From contig CAZNNT010000001.1 of the NCBI GenBank assembly GCA_964574495.1, positions 33,934 to 97,933 of the forward strand: 64,000 bases of DNA, written 5' to 3'. The notes under the pieces are model-generated. The model saw nothing but the letters and a program-made list of their open reading frames with translations. It did no database searches and had not been told where the DNA came from. The stretch is from HO2-45-28 sp964574495. GTDB lineage: Bacteria; Patescibacteriota; Minisyncoccia; HO2-45-28. Positions 16,962 to 26,061 of this stretch are shown here, piece by piece. The position numbers were made by a program, and so were the translations under genes. Within the stretch, counting starts at the first letter, position 1. Every line of letters starts with the position of its first letter.

Positions 16962-18488
16962 ATGGCAAAGGCCTGTATTTTATTACAACGTAGGTTTGCT
17001 TATGTCGGCCACGCTATCGCCGTTATGCTTCAAGAAAAATACGGCGTTCGGGATTTTTGCGGCTATGTATATTTAAGAGACAGTTTGAATTTTTTAAAAA
17101 CGCAAAAAGACATAAACTACTCTGAATTGATTTTAGACGAGGATATACATAACCAATATAAAAGCGAGCCGCTTGACCCCGATTATTTGCGTTTGCTTGA
17201 AAAAAAATACGGCATACCGAATCTTTGGCCCTATATAGAAATAGACCGGGTGGCGCGTCACGGACAACTGGTAAGAGAATACCCGTATGATTCCCCCAAA
17301 TATTCCCACGAAGAAATGATGAAAATAGTGCAGGTAAAAGCCAGGTCTATGATTGATTTTTTAGAAAGGCAAAAACCTGATTTTATAATTTTTTCGGTGG
17401 TCGGCGACATCGCGACTATGCTTATGTACCATGTGGCCAAAAAAATGGGCATAAAAACCCTACTTATACAAACCGCGCGCGTGGGAAACAGATATTCGCT
17501 CACCCAAAACTACGAAGATTTAAATTACATCAATGACGCTTTTTTAACCCTTCAAAAAAATGCCGTAAGCACTTCGGAAGAAATAAAAATGGCGGAGAAA
17601 TTTTTAGAGGACTTCAGATCCAAACCCCGCCCCCACTCTCCGACCGATTTGCCCAAATATCGGCCGATCGGCAGAAGGAAGCAATTTAAATTCTTGCGGC
17701 CGGAAAATATTGTTCAATCCATCAAATGGAATTTTAAAATAGTTTACGACTACCTCAAAAATCCGCATAAAGACGATTTCAACGCGATAAAACCGTGGCA
17801 TCATTTCATTGACAGAATTAAAAGAAAATTCAGGGTGCTCGTCGGTTTTAACGATTTATACGACGCCCCCGATTTAAACGAGGAGTTCGCCTTCTTTCCT
17901 CTGCACCTTGAGCCGGAAATGTCTATTTCGCTTTTTGCCCCCTTCTACACCGACCAGCTCTGGCTGACAAAACAAATCGCGCGCTCGCTACCGATAACCC
18001 ATAAACTATATATCAAAGAACATCCGGCAATGTTCGGCTATAGGACGCGAAATTTCTATAAAGAATTAAAAAAGATACCGAATGTCAAACTTATAGACCC
18101 GTCTTTAGAAAGCTTTCCGTTAACCAAAAACGCGAAACTTATAATCACCATCAACGGCACTGCCGGCTGGGAGGGTATTTTATTGAAAAAACCAGTAATA
18201 ACTTTCGGCAATGTGTTTTACAACGCCCTGCCAATGGTGAAAAAATGCGTTTCCATCAGCGATTTACCTTATATAGTCAAGGAACAGCTTGAAAATTTTC
18301 ATCATGACGACCCGGCGCTTATAAATCTTATCGCCGCGATTTTCAGAGAAAGCTTTGATTTGGATTTAGTTCAAATTTGGGACATTGAAGGAGGAGCCAA
18401 CCAGCAAAAAAAACAAGAAGAGGTGGCGCCTCTCGTTGATTATCTGGCAAAGAAACTAAATTTAACTCCCGAATCGGCGCGTTTATAA
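16962..18488 (+). CDS. Capsule polysaccharide biosynthesis protein (KpsC/KpsS-like)
   Basis: A 508-aa soluble protein that starts immediately after the YfhO-like stop codon. The C-terminal half shows the Capsule_synth pattern: YIKEHPAMFGYR, IDPSLESFPLTKNAKLI, TINGTAGWEGILLKKPVITFG. These belong to the family of retaining Kdo transferases and capsule phosphatidyl-linker proteins, and to related CDP-glycerol-type transferases. The N-terminal part (KYGVRDFCGYVYLRDS) is variable. A glycosyl- or phosphosugar-transferase role in the cytoplasm is likely; donor unknown. The next gene begins 4 nt after its stop. Confidence 0.72.
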   Translation: MAKACILLQRRFAYVGHAIAVMLQEKYGVRDFCGYVYLRDSLNFLKTQKDINYSELILDEDIHNQYKSEPLDPDYLRLLEKKYGIPNLWPYIEIDRVARHGQLVREYPYDSPKYSHEEMMKIVQVKARSMIDFLERQKPDFIIFSVVGDIATMLMYHVAKKMGIKTLLIQTARVGNRYSLTQNYEDLNYINDAFLTLQKNAVSTSEEIKMAEKFLEDFRSKPRPHSPTDLPKYRPIGRRKQFKFLRPENIVQSIKWNFKIVYDYLKNPHKDDFNAIKPWHHFIDRIKRKFRVLVGFNDLYDAPDLNEEFAFFPLHLEPEMSISLFAPFYTDQLWLTKQIARSLPITHKLYIKEHPAMFGYRTRNFYKELKKIPNVKLIDPSLESFPLTKNAKLIITINGTAGWEGILLKKPVITFGNVFYNALPMVKKCVSISDLPYIVKEQLENFHHDDPALINLIAAIFRESFDLDLVQIWDIEGGANQQKKQEEVAPLVDYLAKKLNLTPESARL

Positions 18489-18492
18489 CTAT

Positions 18493-19251
18493 ATGGAACG
18501 GGAATATCCGGATTTAACGCAAAAAATATCAGGCATACAAGGATGCGTCTCAACAAAAGAAGCCGTATTTCTTTATGAAGCGGCAAGAAATTGCGGAAAT
18601 GGCGTAATAGTGGAACTCGGCTCGTGGAAGGGCAAATCAACAATCTGCCTCGGGCTTGGTTCAAAAAACGGACGGGGCGTCAAGGTCTACGCCGTTGACC
18701 CGCATAGCGGGAGTCCGGACCAAAAGGGATTTGAAAAAGAAAACACATTTGAAGAATTCAAGAAAAATATTAAAAACGCGGGGCTTGAGAATATAGTTGA
18801 ACCGATTGTTTCCACCTCTTTTGAAGCCGCAAAAACATGGGACAAGCTGGCGGGCCTTATATTCGTGGACGCGAATTATCACGACTATGAAAACACAAAA
18901 AAAGATTTTTTCCAGTGGTCAAAATATTTAATTGACGGCGGCATCTACGCGCTCCATAACACCGTGCCGTCGGTTTCCGGAATCTTGGAAGGAATTCCGC
19001 TTCACGGATGCGAAGCGCCCCGCAAATTTATGAATGATTTTATTTTTGGCTCTAAAAATTTCAAAGTGTTGAAAATCCAAGGCACGATAACCGCGATACA
19101 AAAATTAGAAAAATTGTCGCTTTTAGACAAAATAAAAAATAGGGCCGCCGAAATCAAAAGCGCCCTATCTTACTCAAACCATAAAATCTATTTAGCCCTA
19201 GCTTCCCTGCCGCCATCAATAAAAAAACCAATAAAGACCCTCTTCAACTAG
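18493..19251 (+). CDS. Class I SAM-dependent methyltransferase (Methyltransf_24 type)
   Basis: A 252-aa protein with SAM motif I VELGSWKGKST (~residues 37-47), motif II VYAVDPHSG and FVDANYHDYENTKKDF, the last typical of Methyltransf_24 (glycan and macrolide O-methyltransferases). It is the last gene of the three-gene plus-strand operon from 14388. Its 3' end overlaps the convergent orphan gene by 8 nt. It probably methylates a sugar hydroxyl in the glycan; target unknown. Confidence 0.78.
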   Translation: MEREYPDLTQKISGIQGCVSTKEAVFLYEAARNCGNGVIVELGSWKGKSTICLGLGSKNGRGVKVYAVDPHSGSPDQKGFEKENTFEEFKKNIKNAGLENIVEPIVSTSFEAAKTWDKLAGLIFVDANYHDYENTKKDFFQWSKYLIDGGIYALHNTVPSVSGILEGIPLHGCEAPRKFMNDFIFGSKNFKVLKIQGTITAIQKLEKLSLLDKIKNRAAEIKSALSYSNHKIYLALASLPPSIKKPIKTLFN

Positions 19252-19675
19252 GAATCGGTGGGAGCGAAATTTTTTCATGTGGGTCACTCGAAGGATACGC
19301 GTCAATGGCCCCCGGAGCCGATTTTACTATTGGACGATCGCCGAAATCCCTATCCCAATCCGCACACGCTCTTGCGTGAGCCATTAATGCCCGGGGAAGT
19401 GTCTGCTGGTAGCGACGTTTTATACCTCTAAATGCCGATAAGGCTTTCTGTCTCGTTTCATAAAACCGAATCTGTTCGGTTCTTGTCCGATAAACAACAG
19501 CATCTTTAACCCCCCTTGGCGTCGCAACACAATCATCCGGATACATCCTTGAAAACGGCCACTCCAATTTCAATAATTTTGTTGTTTTATTATAAGATAA
19601 AACCCTGGCAACTATAGCGTACTCCTTGTGTTCGTGCTGCATCAAAACGAAGCGCTTTCTTTCTCTACTCGTCAT
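19244..19675 (-). CDS. Orphan basic protein of unknown function
   Basis: A 143-aa protein starting MTSRERKRFVLMQHEHKEYA. I recognise no family. It is rich in Arg/Lys, with a predicted beta-rich N-terminal third and a proline-rich tail. Its start is convincing: AAGGAGG lies 7 nt before the ATG, unlike the surrounding glycan genes. It lies between a glycan operon and the RAYT transposase region, with a REP-like palindrome about 115 nt upstream. It may be part of the same insertion. Confidence 0.6.
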   Translation of the reverse strand: MTSRERKRFVLMQHEHKEYAIVARVLSYNKTTKLLKLEWPFSRMYPDDCVATPRGVKDAVVYRTRTEQIRFYETRQKALSAFRGIKRRYQQTLPRALMAHARACADWDRDFGDRPIVKSAPGAIDAYPSSDPHEKISLPPIPS

Positions 19676-19786
19676 GCTGAAACCTCCTTCCCCCTCGGGT
19701 TAACTACCTCCTCACTGATTTCAAGGAGCCTAAATCGCAACCTAGCACATTTTAATAATTATGTAAAGTAAAGCCCATCAACCCAT

Positions 19787-19808
19787 CATACACAAGTCTG
19801 ACTTGTGG
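19787..19808 (+). repeat. REP-like palindrome, copy 2 (3' side of RAYT gene)
   Basis: CACAAGTC-T-GACTTGTG (19791-19807) preceded by CATA. It lies 2 nt beyond the stop codon of the RAYT gene. Confidence 0.85.
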
Positions 19809-19809
19809 T

Positions 19810-20511
19810 TTACCAATCTTCTAAAAGAAACTGCGCTACGTCTTCTCTCTTTTCCGCGTGCGATATCAACATGTCGCGCGCGGCTTGTTTGAAATCGGCG
19901 TCTGGCAAACCAAGATCTGCGAATACTTTTGCGTCAATAATTGGCGACAATTTACCAAATGCCGCTGTTTGAAAACTGGAAAATGAGTAAGTTTTCGCCC
20001 ATTCCCATGCTTTGTTAAATTCTTTGACAGCTTTTGCGAAACCGCCGGGATAAAGCTCAAATACGTTTTTCACAACAATATAAGCCAGAATATAGTTTAG
20101 ATCTGCGTCATCATGTATAGTACGACTTTTATAGGAACCCTGAAAAATGCTTCCTTTTTCATTGTATTTTTCATTAAAAGACAGGGTCATGCTCCCGCAT
20201 AAACGTTGTAAAAACTTAGAAATTCCTCCCTCATGAATTTCGTAAAGCAACAAATGAAAATGATTTGGCATTAGTGTCCACGCCAATACCGCCGCCAGAG
20301 GATCACGCTCTGGCCAATGTTCCGACCGCGAAAAAAGTGGCAAATCTTGTTCATCTTTTGTCCAATTGCGATTTTGAAAATCATCATTAAGAAGATAAAG
20401 CGTTTTGACATAACGCCAATGATCGGCTTTATCGCGTACAATTTCCATTCCGCGCGCACCGCGTTTTACAACATGCACAACCGAACCAACCGAAAATGGT
20501 TCTACTCTCAT
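19810..20511 (-). CDS. REP-associated tyrosine transposase (RAYT, Y1/HUH family)
   Basis: A 233-aa IS200-like/TnpA_REP protein. It has RGARGMEIVRDKADHWRYVK near residues 18-37, the HUH motif H84-F-H86 in LMPNHFHLLLY, GSIFQGSYKS at 120-129, and a helix with the likely catalytic Tyr144 (LAYIVVKNVFE). RAYTs are single-strand nucleases that recognise REP hairpins. Here REP-like palindromes lie on both sides, one 2 nt after the stop (19791-19807) and two in the 5' flank (20542-20582), which supports the assignment. Start ATG at 20511 has no Shine-Dalgarno. A perfect palindrome TTACATATGTAA (20514-20525) sits just upstream and might bind a regulator. Confidence 0.85.
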   Translation of the reverse strand: MRVEPFSVGSVVHVVKRGARGMEIVRDKADHWRYVKTLYLLNDDFQNRNWTKDEQDLPLFSRSEHWPERDPLAAVLAWTLMPNHFHLLLYEIHEGGISKFLQRLCGSMTLSFNEKYNEKGSIFQGSYKSRTIHDDADLNYILAYIVVKNVFELYPGGFAKAVKEFNKAWEWAKTYSFSSFQTAAFGKLSPIIDAKVFADLGLPDADFKQAARDMLISHAEKREDVAQFLLEDW

Positions 20512-20513
20512 AT

Positions 20514-20525
20514 TTACATATGTAA
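20514..20525. promoter_or_regulatory. Perfect 12-bp palindrome before the RAYT start codon
   Basis: TTACATATGTAA occupies the position of a ribosome-binding site, 2 nt upstream of the RAYT ATG. It could be an operator or an RNA hairpin limiting transposase expression; a chance AT-rich palindrome is also possible. Confidence 0.25.
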
Positions 20526-20537
20526 CATTATTCTATA

Positions 20538-20560
20538 CATACACAAGTCAGACTTGTGGT
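20538..20560 (+). repeat. REP-like palindrome, copy 3 (5' side of RAYT gene)
   Basis: CACAAGTC-A-GACTTGTG (20542-20558) preceded by CATA. Read on the minus strand it supplies the stop codon of the GT4 gene at 20548-21762. Confidence 0.85.
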
Positions 20561-21762
20561 GGTCCACAAGTCTGACTTGTGGGAAGATTTAAAAGCTTTT
20601 CGTTAATTCTTAAAATCTGCTTGCGGTAATTATGGTCGTCATCCGCAAGGCGCAAATAGCAATTACGCGACAACTCGCTCCTTAATTCGTGATTTGAGCC
20701 GAGTTCTTCAATACGGCGGGCGAAACTTTCGTCATCATTGTCTTTGAAATATACCGCGCTTTTTTGCGACACCCATTCAAGTCCTCCTCCCCCCGGAAGA
20801 ATTGACGGCAGGCCGAAAGTCATTGCTTCAAGTAAAGAAATGGAAGTCATATCTCCTCGCCATTTCGGCTGAATAAAAATATCGGCATTTTTATAAAAAT
20901 CGTAGACCTTTTCTTTTTCCACCCATCCGGGCATAAAAACATATTTCTCTAAATCCAAATCGCGAACCATCTTTTTTAATTTTTCTTCCTCGGGTCCGGT
21001 TCCACCCAGAATCAGTTTAAAATCACTTTTATTCTTCACTTTGGAAAACGCCGACAAAAGCAGTTCAAACCCTTTTCCGGGAACCATCCGGCCCGAGTAA
21101 AATAAATTTATAACGCCGCCTTTTTTATTTCTCTCTTGATATGAATTTTCAGCGATATTTAAATCGCGCATCATTTTTTTATAATCGAAACAATCGCCCA
21201 CAATCAAACTTTTGTCTTTTGTTTTCAAACCAAAATCGGAATAGGCCTTTTTTAAAAACGGGTTGGTAAAAGTCATTAAATCCAGACCATCCGCAAACGG
21301 CATGCCGATATATTTTTCGATAATCCACCGGAGTTTCTTTTTTAAAACGCGCAAATACGCACCCTTTTCCATTTTAAATTCCGAAAAAGCGGATGTATTT
21401 TGAGGCCATGAGAGCAGTTCGCGGTTAAAGCAGGCCACAACCGGAACTCTGCCTCCGAATTTACGATAAACGGAGCCCGCGTAAAAATACTGGCCGTCTA
21501 TGTAAAAAATATCGGCTTCGCCCGAATAAGCCCTTAAAACCTTAAAAACGCCCTTCTGAATGCCAAAAAGCCGCCTTGACTTTATGTCTTTTTCAATCGT
21601 ATTATAAGGTAAGTTGGAATAATGATTCGCGCCTGAAAAAACAGTGATGACATTAACGTCGGAGCCCAAATCCAGAAAAGCCCGCGCCCTTAAATCAAGA
21701 TCGGCCACCGAGCCGCCGGCGCGCTCAAAATTGAGCTTTGAGGTAACAAAATAAATTTTCAT
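20548..21762 (-). CDS. Glycosyltransferase family 4 (GT-B fold)
   Basis: A 404-aa group 1 glycosyltransferase. The N-terminal acceptor domain starts MKIYFVTSKLNFERAGGSV. The C-terminal donor domain shows FYSGRMVPGKGFELLLSAF, LGGTGPEEEKL, VFMPGWVEKEKV and the E-x7-E region SISLLEAMTFGLPSILPGG. It adds a sugar from a nucleotide donor to the growing glycan. The last eleven residues, PTSQTCGPPQV, are encoded by the paired REP-like palindromes, and the TGA stop lies inside the second one. The natural C-terminus has therefore probably been replaced. A TATAAA-like box lies 10 nt before the ATG and there is no Shine-Dalgarno. Confidence 0.85.
   Translation of the reverse strand: MKIYFVTSKLNFERAGGSVADLDLRARAFLDLGSDVNVITVFSGANHYSNLPYNTIEKDIKSRRLFGIQKGVFKVLRAYSGEADIFYIDGQYFYAGSVYRKFGGRVPVVACFNRELLSWPQNTSAFSEFKMEKGAYLRVLKKKLRWIIEKYIGMPFADGLDLMTFTNPFLKKAYSDFGLKTKDKSLIVGDCFDYKKMMRDLNIAENSYQERNKKGGVINLFYSGRMVPGKGFELLLSAFSKVKNKSDFKLILGGTGPEEEKLKKMVRDLDLEKYVFMPGWVEKEKVYDFYKNADIFIQPKWRGDMTSISLLEAMTFGLPSILPGGGGLEWVSQKSAVYFKDNDDESFARRIEELGSNHELRSELSRNCYLRLADDDHNYRKQILRINEKLLNLPTSQTCGPPQV
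20564..20582 (-). repeat. REP-like palindrome, copy 4 (inverted partner of copy 3)
   Basis: CCACAAGTC-T-GACTTGTGG, 5 nt from copy 3 and in inverted orientation (central T against A). Together the two resemble a BIME-type pair. It lacks the CATA flank and is translated as part of the C-terminal tail of the GT4 gene. Confidence 0.8.
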
Positions 21763-21801
21763 AGTTTAATTATTTATAATATTTAATGTTTAATAAATCA
21801 A

Positions 21802-23067
21802 ATGGGAGGTTTTAAAAATAAAAAACCGAATATCGGCCCGATCACGGAATGCCAGATCTGCTCCGCGAGAAACCTGAAAACAATCCTTTCATTGGGGCAC
21901 CAGGCGCGCGTCCACGGCCACCTTACGCCAAAAACGAATAATGAACCGGAAACAAAATATCCGCTGGACTTGAATTACTGCCCTAAATGCCATCTTATCC
22001 AGCTCGGTTACGCCATTGACCCGAAAGTGGTTTTCTTTCCCGACTACCCCTACCATAGCGGAACAACAAATATGCTTGTGAAAAATTTCCGGTCCCTGGC
22101 GGAAATGACCGTAAAAAAATACGATCTAAATTCAAAGGATTTGGTGATTGACATCGGTTCAAATGACGGAACCCTGCTTCAGGGGTTTAAAGAAAAAGGC
22201 GTCAGGGTCTTGGGAATTGAACCGACCAATGTCGCGAAATTCGCGAGGCGAGCCGGCATACCGACCATTCAGGAATTTTTTAGTGAAAAAGTCGCCAAAA
22301 AAATAGCGCGTCGGTACGGTAGGGCGAAAATAATTGCGGCAGCGAATGTTTTCGCGCACATAAACCACCTCCGTGATTTTATGAGGGGCGTTTCAGCGCT
22401 CTTGGAAAAAGACGGGGTTTTTATCACGGAGTCGCAATACATCACGGACATAATCAAAAAACTTGAAGTGGACACCATTTATGACGAACATTTAAGATAC
22501 TACACGCTAAAGCCCATGCAAAAACTTTTTTCTCTTTCAGGATTTAGTTTGGTGGATGCCGAAAGAATATCCGCCGCCGGAGGATCCATCAGGGTATACG
22601 CCATGAAAGGAGAAAAACAGGCAAGTTCTCGGGTAAATAAAATCATAGCCCAGGAAAAAAGAGCGGGCGTTTATAATTTTAAAACCCTTCAAAAATTCGG
22701 GCAAAAAACAGTACAGGCAAAATACGGCCTTTTGGAATTGCTGATTAAGTGTAAAAAAGAAGGCGCGCGTATAGCGGGATTGGGGGCGCCGGGACGATCC
22801 AATACCCTGCTCGGCTTTAATAAAATAGACCATCACATTCTGGATTATCTTTGCGAAAAAAATACTTCTCCGAAAATCGGGCTTTTTGCTCCCGGCACTC
22901 ACCTGCCGATAGTTGATGAAAAAAAACTCATAGAAGAGCAGCCCGAATACGCCCTTGTCCTTTCATGGCATATCGGAAAAGAACTTATGAAAAAAACCCG
23001 ACTGGCCGGCTATAAAGGAAAATTTATAATGCCCCTGCCCAAGCCCCGCATAGTTAAAACCATATAG
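21802..23067 (+). CDS. Sugar C-methyltransferase-like SAM enzyme (copy 1)
   Basis: A 421-aa three-part methyltransferase: an N-terminal zinc domain (C17-x2-C20 and YCPKCHLIQL), a SAM-binding core (VIDIGSNDGTLLQGF, VLGIEPTNVAKFA, YDEHLRYYTLKP) and a C-terminal domain with IAGLGAPGRSNTLLGF. This layout is that of NovU/TcaB9/TylCIII-type nucleotide-sugar C-methyltransferases. It precedes an aminotransferase and a GDP-mannose dehydratase, so a keto-deoxysugar is the likely substrate. A paralogue sits at 55524-56732. TATAAT (21775-21780) lies about 21 nt before the ATG. Confidence 0.8.
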   Translation: MGGFKNKKPNIGPITECQICSARNLKTILSLGHQARVHGHLTPKTNNEPETKYPLDLNYCPKCHLIQLGYAIDPKVVFFPDYPYHSGTTNMLVKNFRSLAEMTVKKYDLNSKDLVIDIGSNDGTLLQGFKEKGVRVLGIEPTNVAKFARRAGIPTIQEFFSEKVAKKIARRYGRAKIIAAANVFAHINHLRDFMRGVSALLEKDGVFITESQYITDIIKKLEVDTIYDEHLRYYTLKPMQKLFSLSGFSLVDAERISAAGGSIRVYAMKGEKQASSRVNKIIAQEKRAGVYNFKTLQKFGQKTVQAKYGLLELLIKCKKEGARIAGLGAPGRSNTLLGFNKIDHHILDYLCEKNTSPKIGLFAPGTHLPIVDEKKLIEEQPEYALVLSWHIGKELMKKTRLAGYKGKFIMPLPKPRIVKTI

Positions 23068-23068
23068 T

Positions 23069-24181
23069 ATGTCTGAAAATAAAAAAATTCCGTGGTGGGA
23101 ACCGCAAATAGGCGAAGAAGATATACGCAGAGTTACCGAAGTTCTTAAAAGCAATTTTATTAACGAGGGCAAAGTTACGGCTGAATTTGAAAAGGCCGTA
23201 TCCGAGACACTCGGATGCAAATACGCGGTTGCCGTCCCAAGCTGCACTATGGGCCTTTTTGCCGCCTTAAAAGCGGCGGGAATCGGGCAGGGAGACGAAG
23301 TTATAATTCCCGACCTGACTTGGATAGCCACCGCTAACGCCGCCCAGCTCGCGGGCGCTACGCCAGTTTTTGCCGATATTAACCCCGAAAATCTGACATT
23401 AGACCCGAAAGCCGCGGAGAAAGCCATTACAAAGCGCACCCGGGCCATTATGCCGGTTCACGTTACCGGGCGCGCTTCCGATATGGAAGCGTTTATGGCT
23501 CTGGCTTCGCGTTATAATCTCGCGGTCATTGAAGACGCCGCGGAGGCCTTTTTTTCAAAACACAAGGGAAAATACTTGGGAACATGGGGAACGGCCGGCG
23601 CTTTTTCGCTTCATCCCTATAAACTCATAACTTCGGGGCAGGGAGGATTCGTCACAACCAATGACGACGAAATTTATTTTCGCTTAAAAATGCTCAAAAA
23701 TCAGGGGAAAACCGAAGCGGGCACCGGAGGCGATGATGTTTTTGAATCCATCGGCTACAATTTGAAATTTACGAATGTCCAAGCGGCCATCGCGTTAGCG
23801 CAGCTTGAACATTTAAATTTCCGCGCGGACCGCATCAGAAGGACCAGAAAATTATATTTGGAGAACCTGGCTCCGGGAACCGTTAATCTTTTTCCTTTTG
23901 ATATTGAAGGCGGAGAACTCCCTTTATGGATTGACGGCTGGACCTTAAAGCGGGACGGCCTGCACGATTATCTGCACGCCAATAATATCGTCTGTCGGAA
24001 ATTCTGGCATCCCGTACATCGCCAAAAAATTTATAAAGCCGGATCTGATTCTGATTTTCCGCAAAGCACCCGTATGGCTTACCAGTCAATTTGGCTGCCG
24101 TCCGCCTTCACAATGTCCGATGAAGATGTTATAACGGTTTGCAGGCGCATTAACGATTTTTTCGCAAAAAATCATGGATAA
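23069..24181 (+). CDS. DegT/DnrJ/EryC1/StrS aminotransferase (perosamine-synthase-like)
   Basis: A 370-aa PLP-dependent sugar aminotransferase. It has TWIATANAAQLAGATPVFAD, VIEDAAEAFFSKHKGK and SLHPYKLITSGQGGFV, whose Lys should carry PLP. It is followed, with an 8-nt overlap, by GDP-mannose 4,6-dehydratase, whose product GDP-4-keto-6-deoxymannose is the substrate of perosamine synthase. A GDP-4-amino-4,6-dideoxymannose product is therefore the best guess. It begins 1 nt after the stop of the C-methyltransferase gene. Confidence 0.83.
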   Translation: MSENKKIPWWEPQIGEEDIRRVTEVLKSNFINEGKVTAEFEKAVSETLGCKYAVAVPSCTMGLFAALKAAGIGQGDEVIIPDLTWIATANAAQLAGATPVFADINPENLTLDPKAAEKAITKRTRAIMPVHVTGRASDMEAFMALASRYNLAVIEDAAEAFFSKHKGKYLGTWGTAGAFSLHPYKLITSGQGGFVTTNDDEIYFRLKMLKNQGKTEAGTGGDDVFESIGYNLKFTNVQAAIALAQLEHLNFRADRIRRTRKLYLENLAPGTVNLFPFDIEGGELPLWIDGWTLKRDGLHDYLHANNIVCRKFWHPVHRQKIYKAGSDSDFPQSTRMAYQSIWLPSAFTMSDEDVITVCRRINDFFAKNHG

Positions 24182-25178
24182 TAAAAAACGCGTGGCATTT
24201 ATCACCGGCATTACGGGACAAGACGGCTCTTACTTGGCCGAATTTTTGCTTACTAAAGGATACATAGTGCACGGCTTGGTCAGGCGCACTTCGCTTTTTA
24301 ACCGTTCGCGCATTGAACACTTTTTTAATTACCCCCATAACACCGATGTGTTTCTCCACTACGGGGATATGACCGATTCGGTTTCTTTAACCAACATTCT
24401 GGCCGAAGTGCGGCCAGACGAAATTTACAATCTGGCCGCCCAATCGCACGTCCGCATATCGTTTGACACGCCCCTTTACACGGCGCACACAACCGGCATC
24501 GGGGTCTTAAACCTGCTGGAAGCCGTGAGGGCCCTGGGGCTTAAGTCCAGAATCTATCAGGCCTCAACTTCGGAACTTTTTTCAGGAGACCCTTCTGAAG
24601 CGCCGCAAAACGAACTGACGCCCTTCAGGCCAAAAAGCCCCTACGGAGTCGCCAAACTTTATGGATACGAAATAGCGCGGATTTATCGCGAATCATACGG
24701 CATGTTTGTCTCAAACGGCATTCTTTTTAACCATGAGTCGGAGCGCAGGGGCGAATCGTTTGTAACCAGAAAAATAACTTTGGGCATACGCGACATACTT
24801 TCCGGAAAAGAAAAATTCATACTTCTCGGAAATCTGGACGCTTGCCGGGACTGGGGCTACGCGCCGGAATACATACAAAGCATGTGGCTGATGCTCCAGC
24901 AGCCGAAGCCGGACGATTTTGTGATTGCCACCGGCGAGACGCATTCAGTCCGGGAATTTTTAAACGAGTGCTGTAAACTTGCGGGGCTCGATCCGGAACG
25001 CATAGTAAAAATTGATCCGGCGTTTATGAGACCGAATGAAGTCAGCCACCTTTGCGGCGACTACTCCAAAGCCAAACGCGTTCTCGGTTGGGAGCCGAAA
25101 ACAAAGTTCAAAGACGTGGTAAAAATTATGCTAAAAGCCGAGCTGAAAAATACCGACTTCCCCGCCATTACGCGGTAA
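24174..25178 (+). CDS. gmd: GDP-mannose 4,6-dehydratase
   Basis: A 334-aa extended SDR. FITGITGQDGSYLAEFLL, YNLAAQSHVRISFDTP, YQASTSELF, SPYGVAKLYGYEIAR (YxxxK) and FNHESERRGESFVTRKI are diagnostic of Gmd. It makes GDP-4-keto-6-deoxy-D-mannose, precursor of GDP-fucose, -rhamnose or -perosamine. No fucose synthase (GMER) lies beside it, whereas an aminotransferase does, so an amino sugar is favoured. It starts inside the 3' end of the aminotransferase gene. The next gene (25189) is convergent, with only 10 nt between stops. Confidence 0.92.
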   Translation: MDNKKRVAFITGITGQDGSYLAEFLLTKGYIVHGLVRRTSLFNRSRIEHFFNYPHNTDVFLHYGDMTDSVSLTNILAEVRPDEIYNLAAQSHVRISFDTPLYTAHTTGIGVLNLLEAVRALGLKSRIYQASTSELFSGDPSEAPQNELTPFRPKSPYGVAKLYGYEIARIYRESYGMFVSNGILFNHESERRGESFVTRKITLGIRDILSGKEKFILLGNLDACRDWGYAPEYIQSMWLMLQQPKPDDFVIATGETHSVREFLNECCKLAGLDPERIVKIDPAFMRPNEVSHLCGDYSKAKRVLGWEPKTKFKDVVKIMLKAELKNTDFPAITR

Positions 25179-25188
25179 CGCCAAATCC

Positions 25189-26061
25189 TTATCTAAATAT
25201 TTTCAATTCGTTAAGCGCCGAGCGATAATTTTTCACGGCCACCCCCAACCGCTTCAAGTCGGCGGCGGTATCAAACGTTTTCAGTTTTTTAAGGCCGAGC
25301 GTATTTTCGGAAGTTATCGGAAGGCGTATTCCCAGCGCCTCCATAAACCGCAAAATAAAATAAACAAAAGAAACGGGGAGGGGAATAAAAAATATTTTTT
25401 TATTCATCCTTTTCGCTATCTCAATATAAAGTTCTTTCATGGAAATTATTTCCGGGTTTGCCGCCATGAATTTACCGCTGATATTCTTATTTATCCCCAA
25501 TTCTATAATTCGGCATAAATCATCCGCGGCGATTACCTGTATTTGCTGCTTTCCTCCCCCCACAAGCGGAATTATTCTTGCCTTTTTCAATATAGAGACA
25601 ATTTTTCCGAATACGCCTCCGTCTCTGCCTAAAACAAGACCCGGTTTTAACACAAGGTCTTTTTGGAGGTCAAACAAGCTTTCCATTGCCAATTTTTGCC
25701 GCCCGTAATTTGACTCCGCTTCTGGATGGGCGGACAAGGTTGAAAGAAATATGATTTTTATCCCGTATTTCCTGCATATAGCTATGATTTTTTTCGTGCC
25801 TTCCATATTGACATTGGATCCGCGATTTTTGCCGATTAAAATCTGATAGGCGCAGTGCACCAAATAATCGGCGCCGCGGAATTGCTCGTCTTTTATGTCG
25901 GAAAGCTCAAAATGAAAATACGACACAAGAGGATTATTGCCGGCGCCGGCTTTTCTTTGAAATGCCCGGATATTAAAACCCAGTCCCGCAAAATAGGCGA
26001 CTAAATTGGAGCCGATAAAGCCGCTGCTTCCGGTTATTATAATGGTTGGTTTTTTATCCAT
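25189..26061 (-). CDS. NAD-dependent epimerase/dehydratase family protein
   Basis: A 290-aa extended SDR counted from the ATG at 26061 (a TTG two codons earlier also exists). TGSSGFIGSNLVAYF at the N-terminus binds NAD; the YxxxK active site is NYGRQKLAMESL; LKPGLVLGRDGGVFGKIV follows. It overlaps the upstream GMC oxidoreductase gene by 8 nt. It may act on the product of that oxidase, for example as a keto-reductase completing an epimerisation in the manner of DprE1/DprE2, but this is only a hypothesis. Confidence 0.75.
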   Translation of the reverse strand: MDKKPTIIITGSSGFIGSNLVAYFAGLGFNIRAFQRKAGAGNNPLVSYFHFELSDIKDEQFRGADYLVHCAYQILIGKNRGSNVNMEGTKKIIAICRKYGIKIIFLSTLSAHPEAESNYGRQKLAMESLFDLQKDLVLKPGLVLGRDGGVFGKIVSILKKARIIPLVGGGKQQIQVIAADDLCRIIELGINKNISGKFMAANPEIISMKELYIEIAKRMNKKIFFIPLPVSFVYFILRFMEALGIRLPITSENTLGLKKLKTFDTAADLKRLGVAVKNYRSALNELKIFR

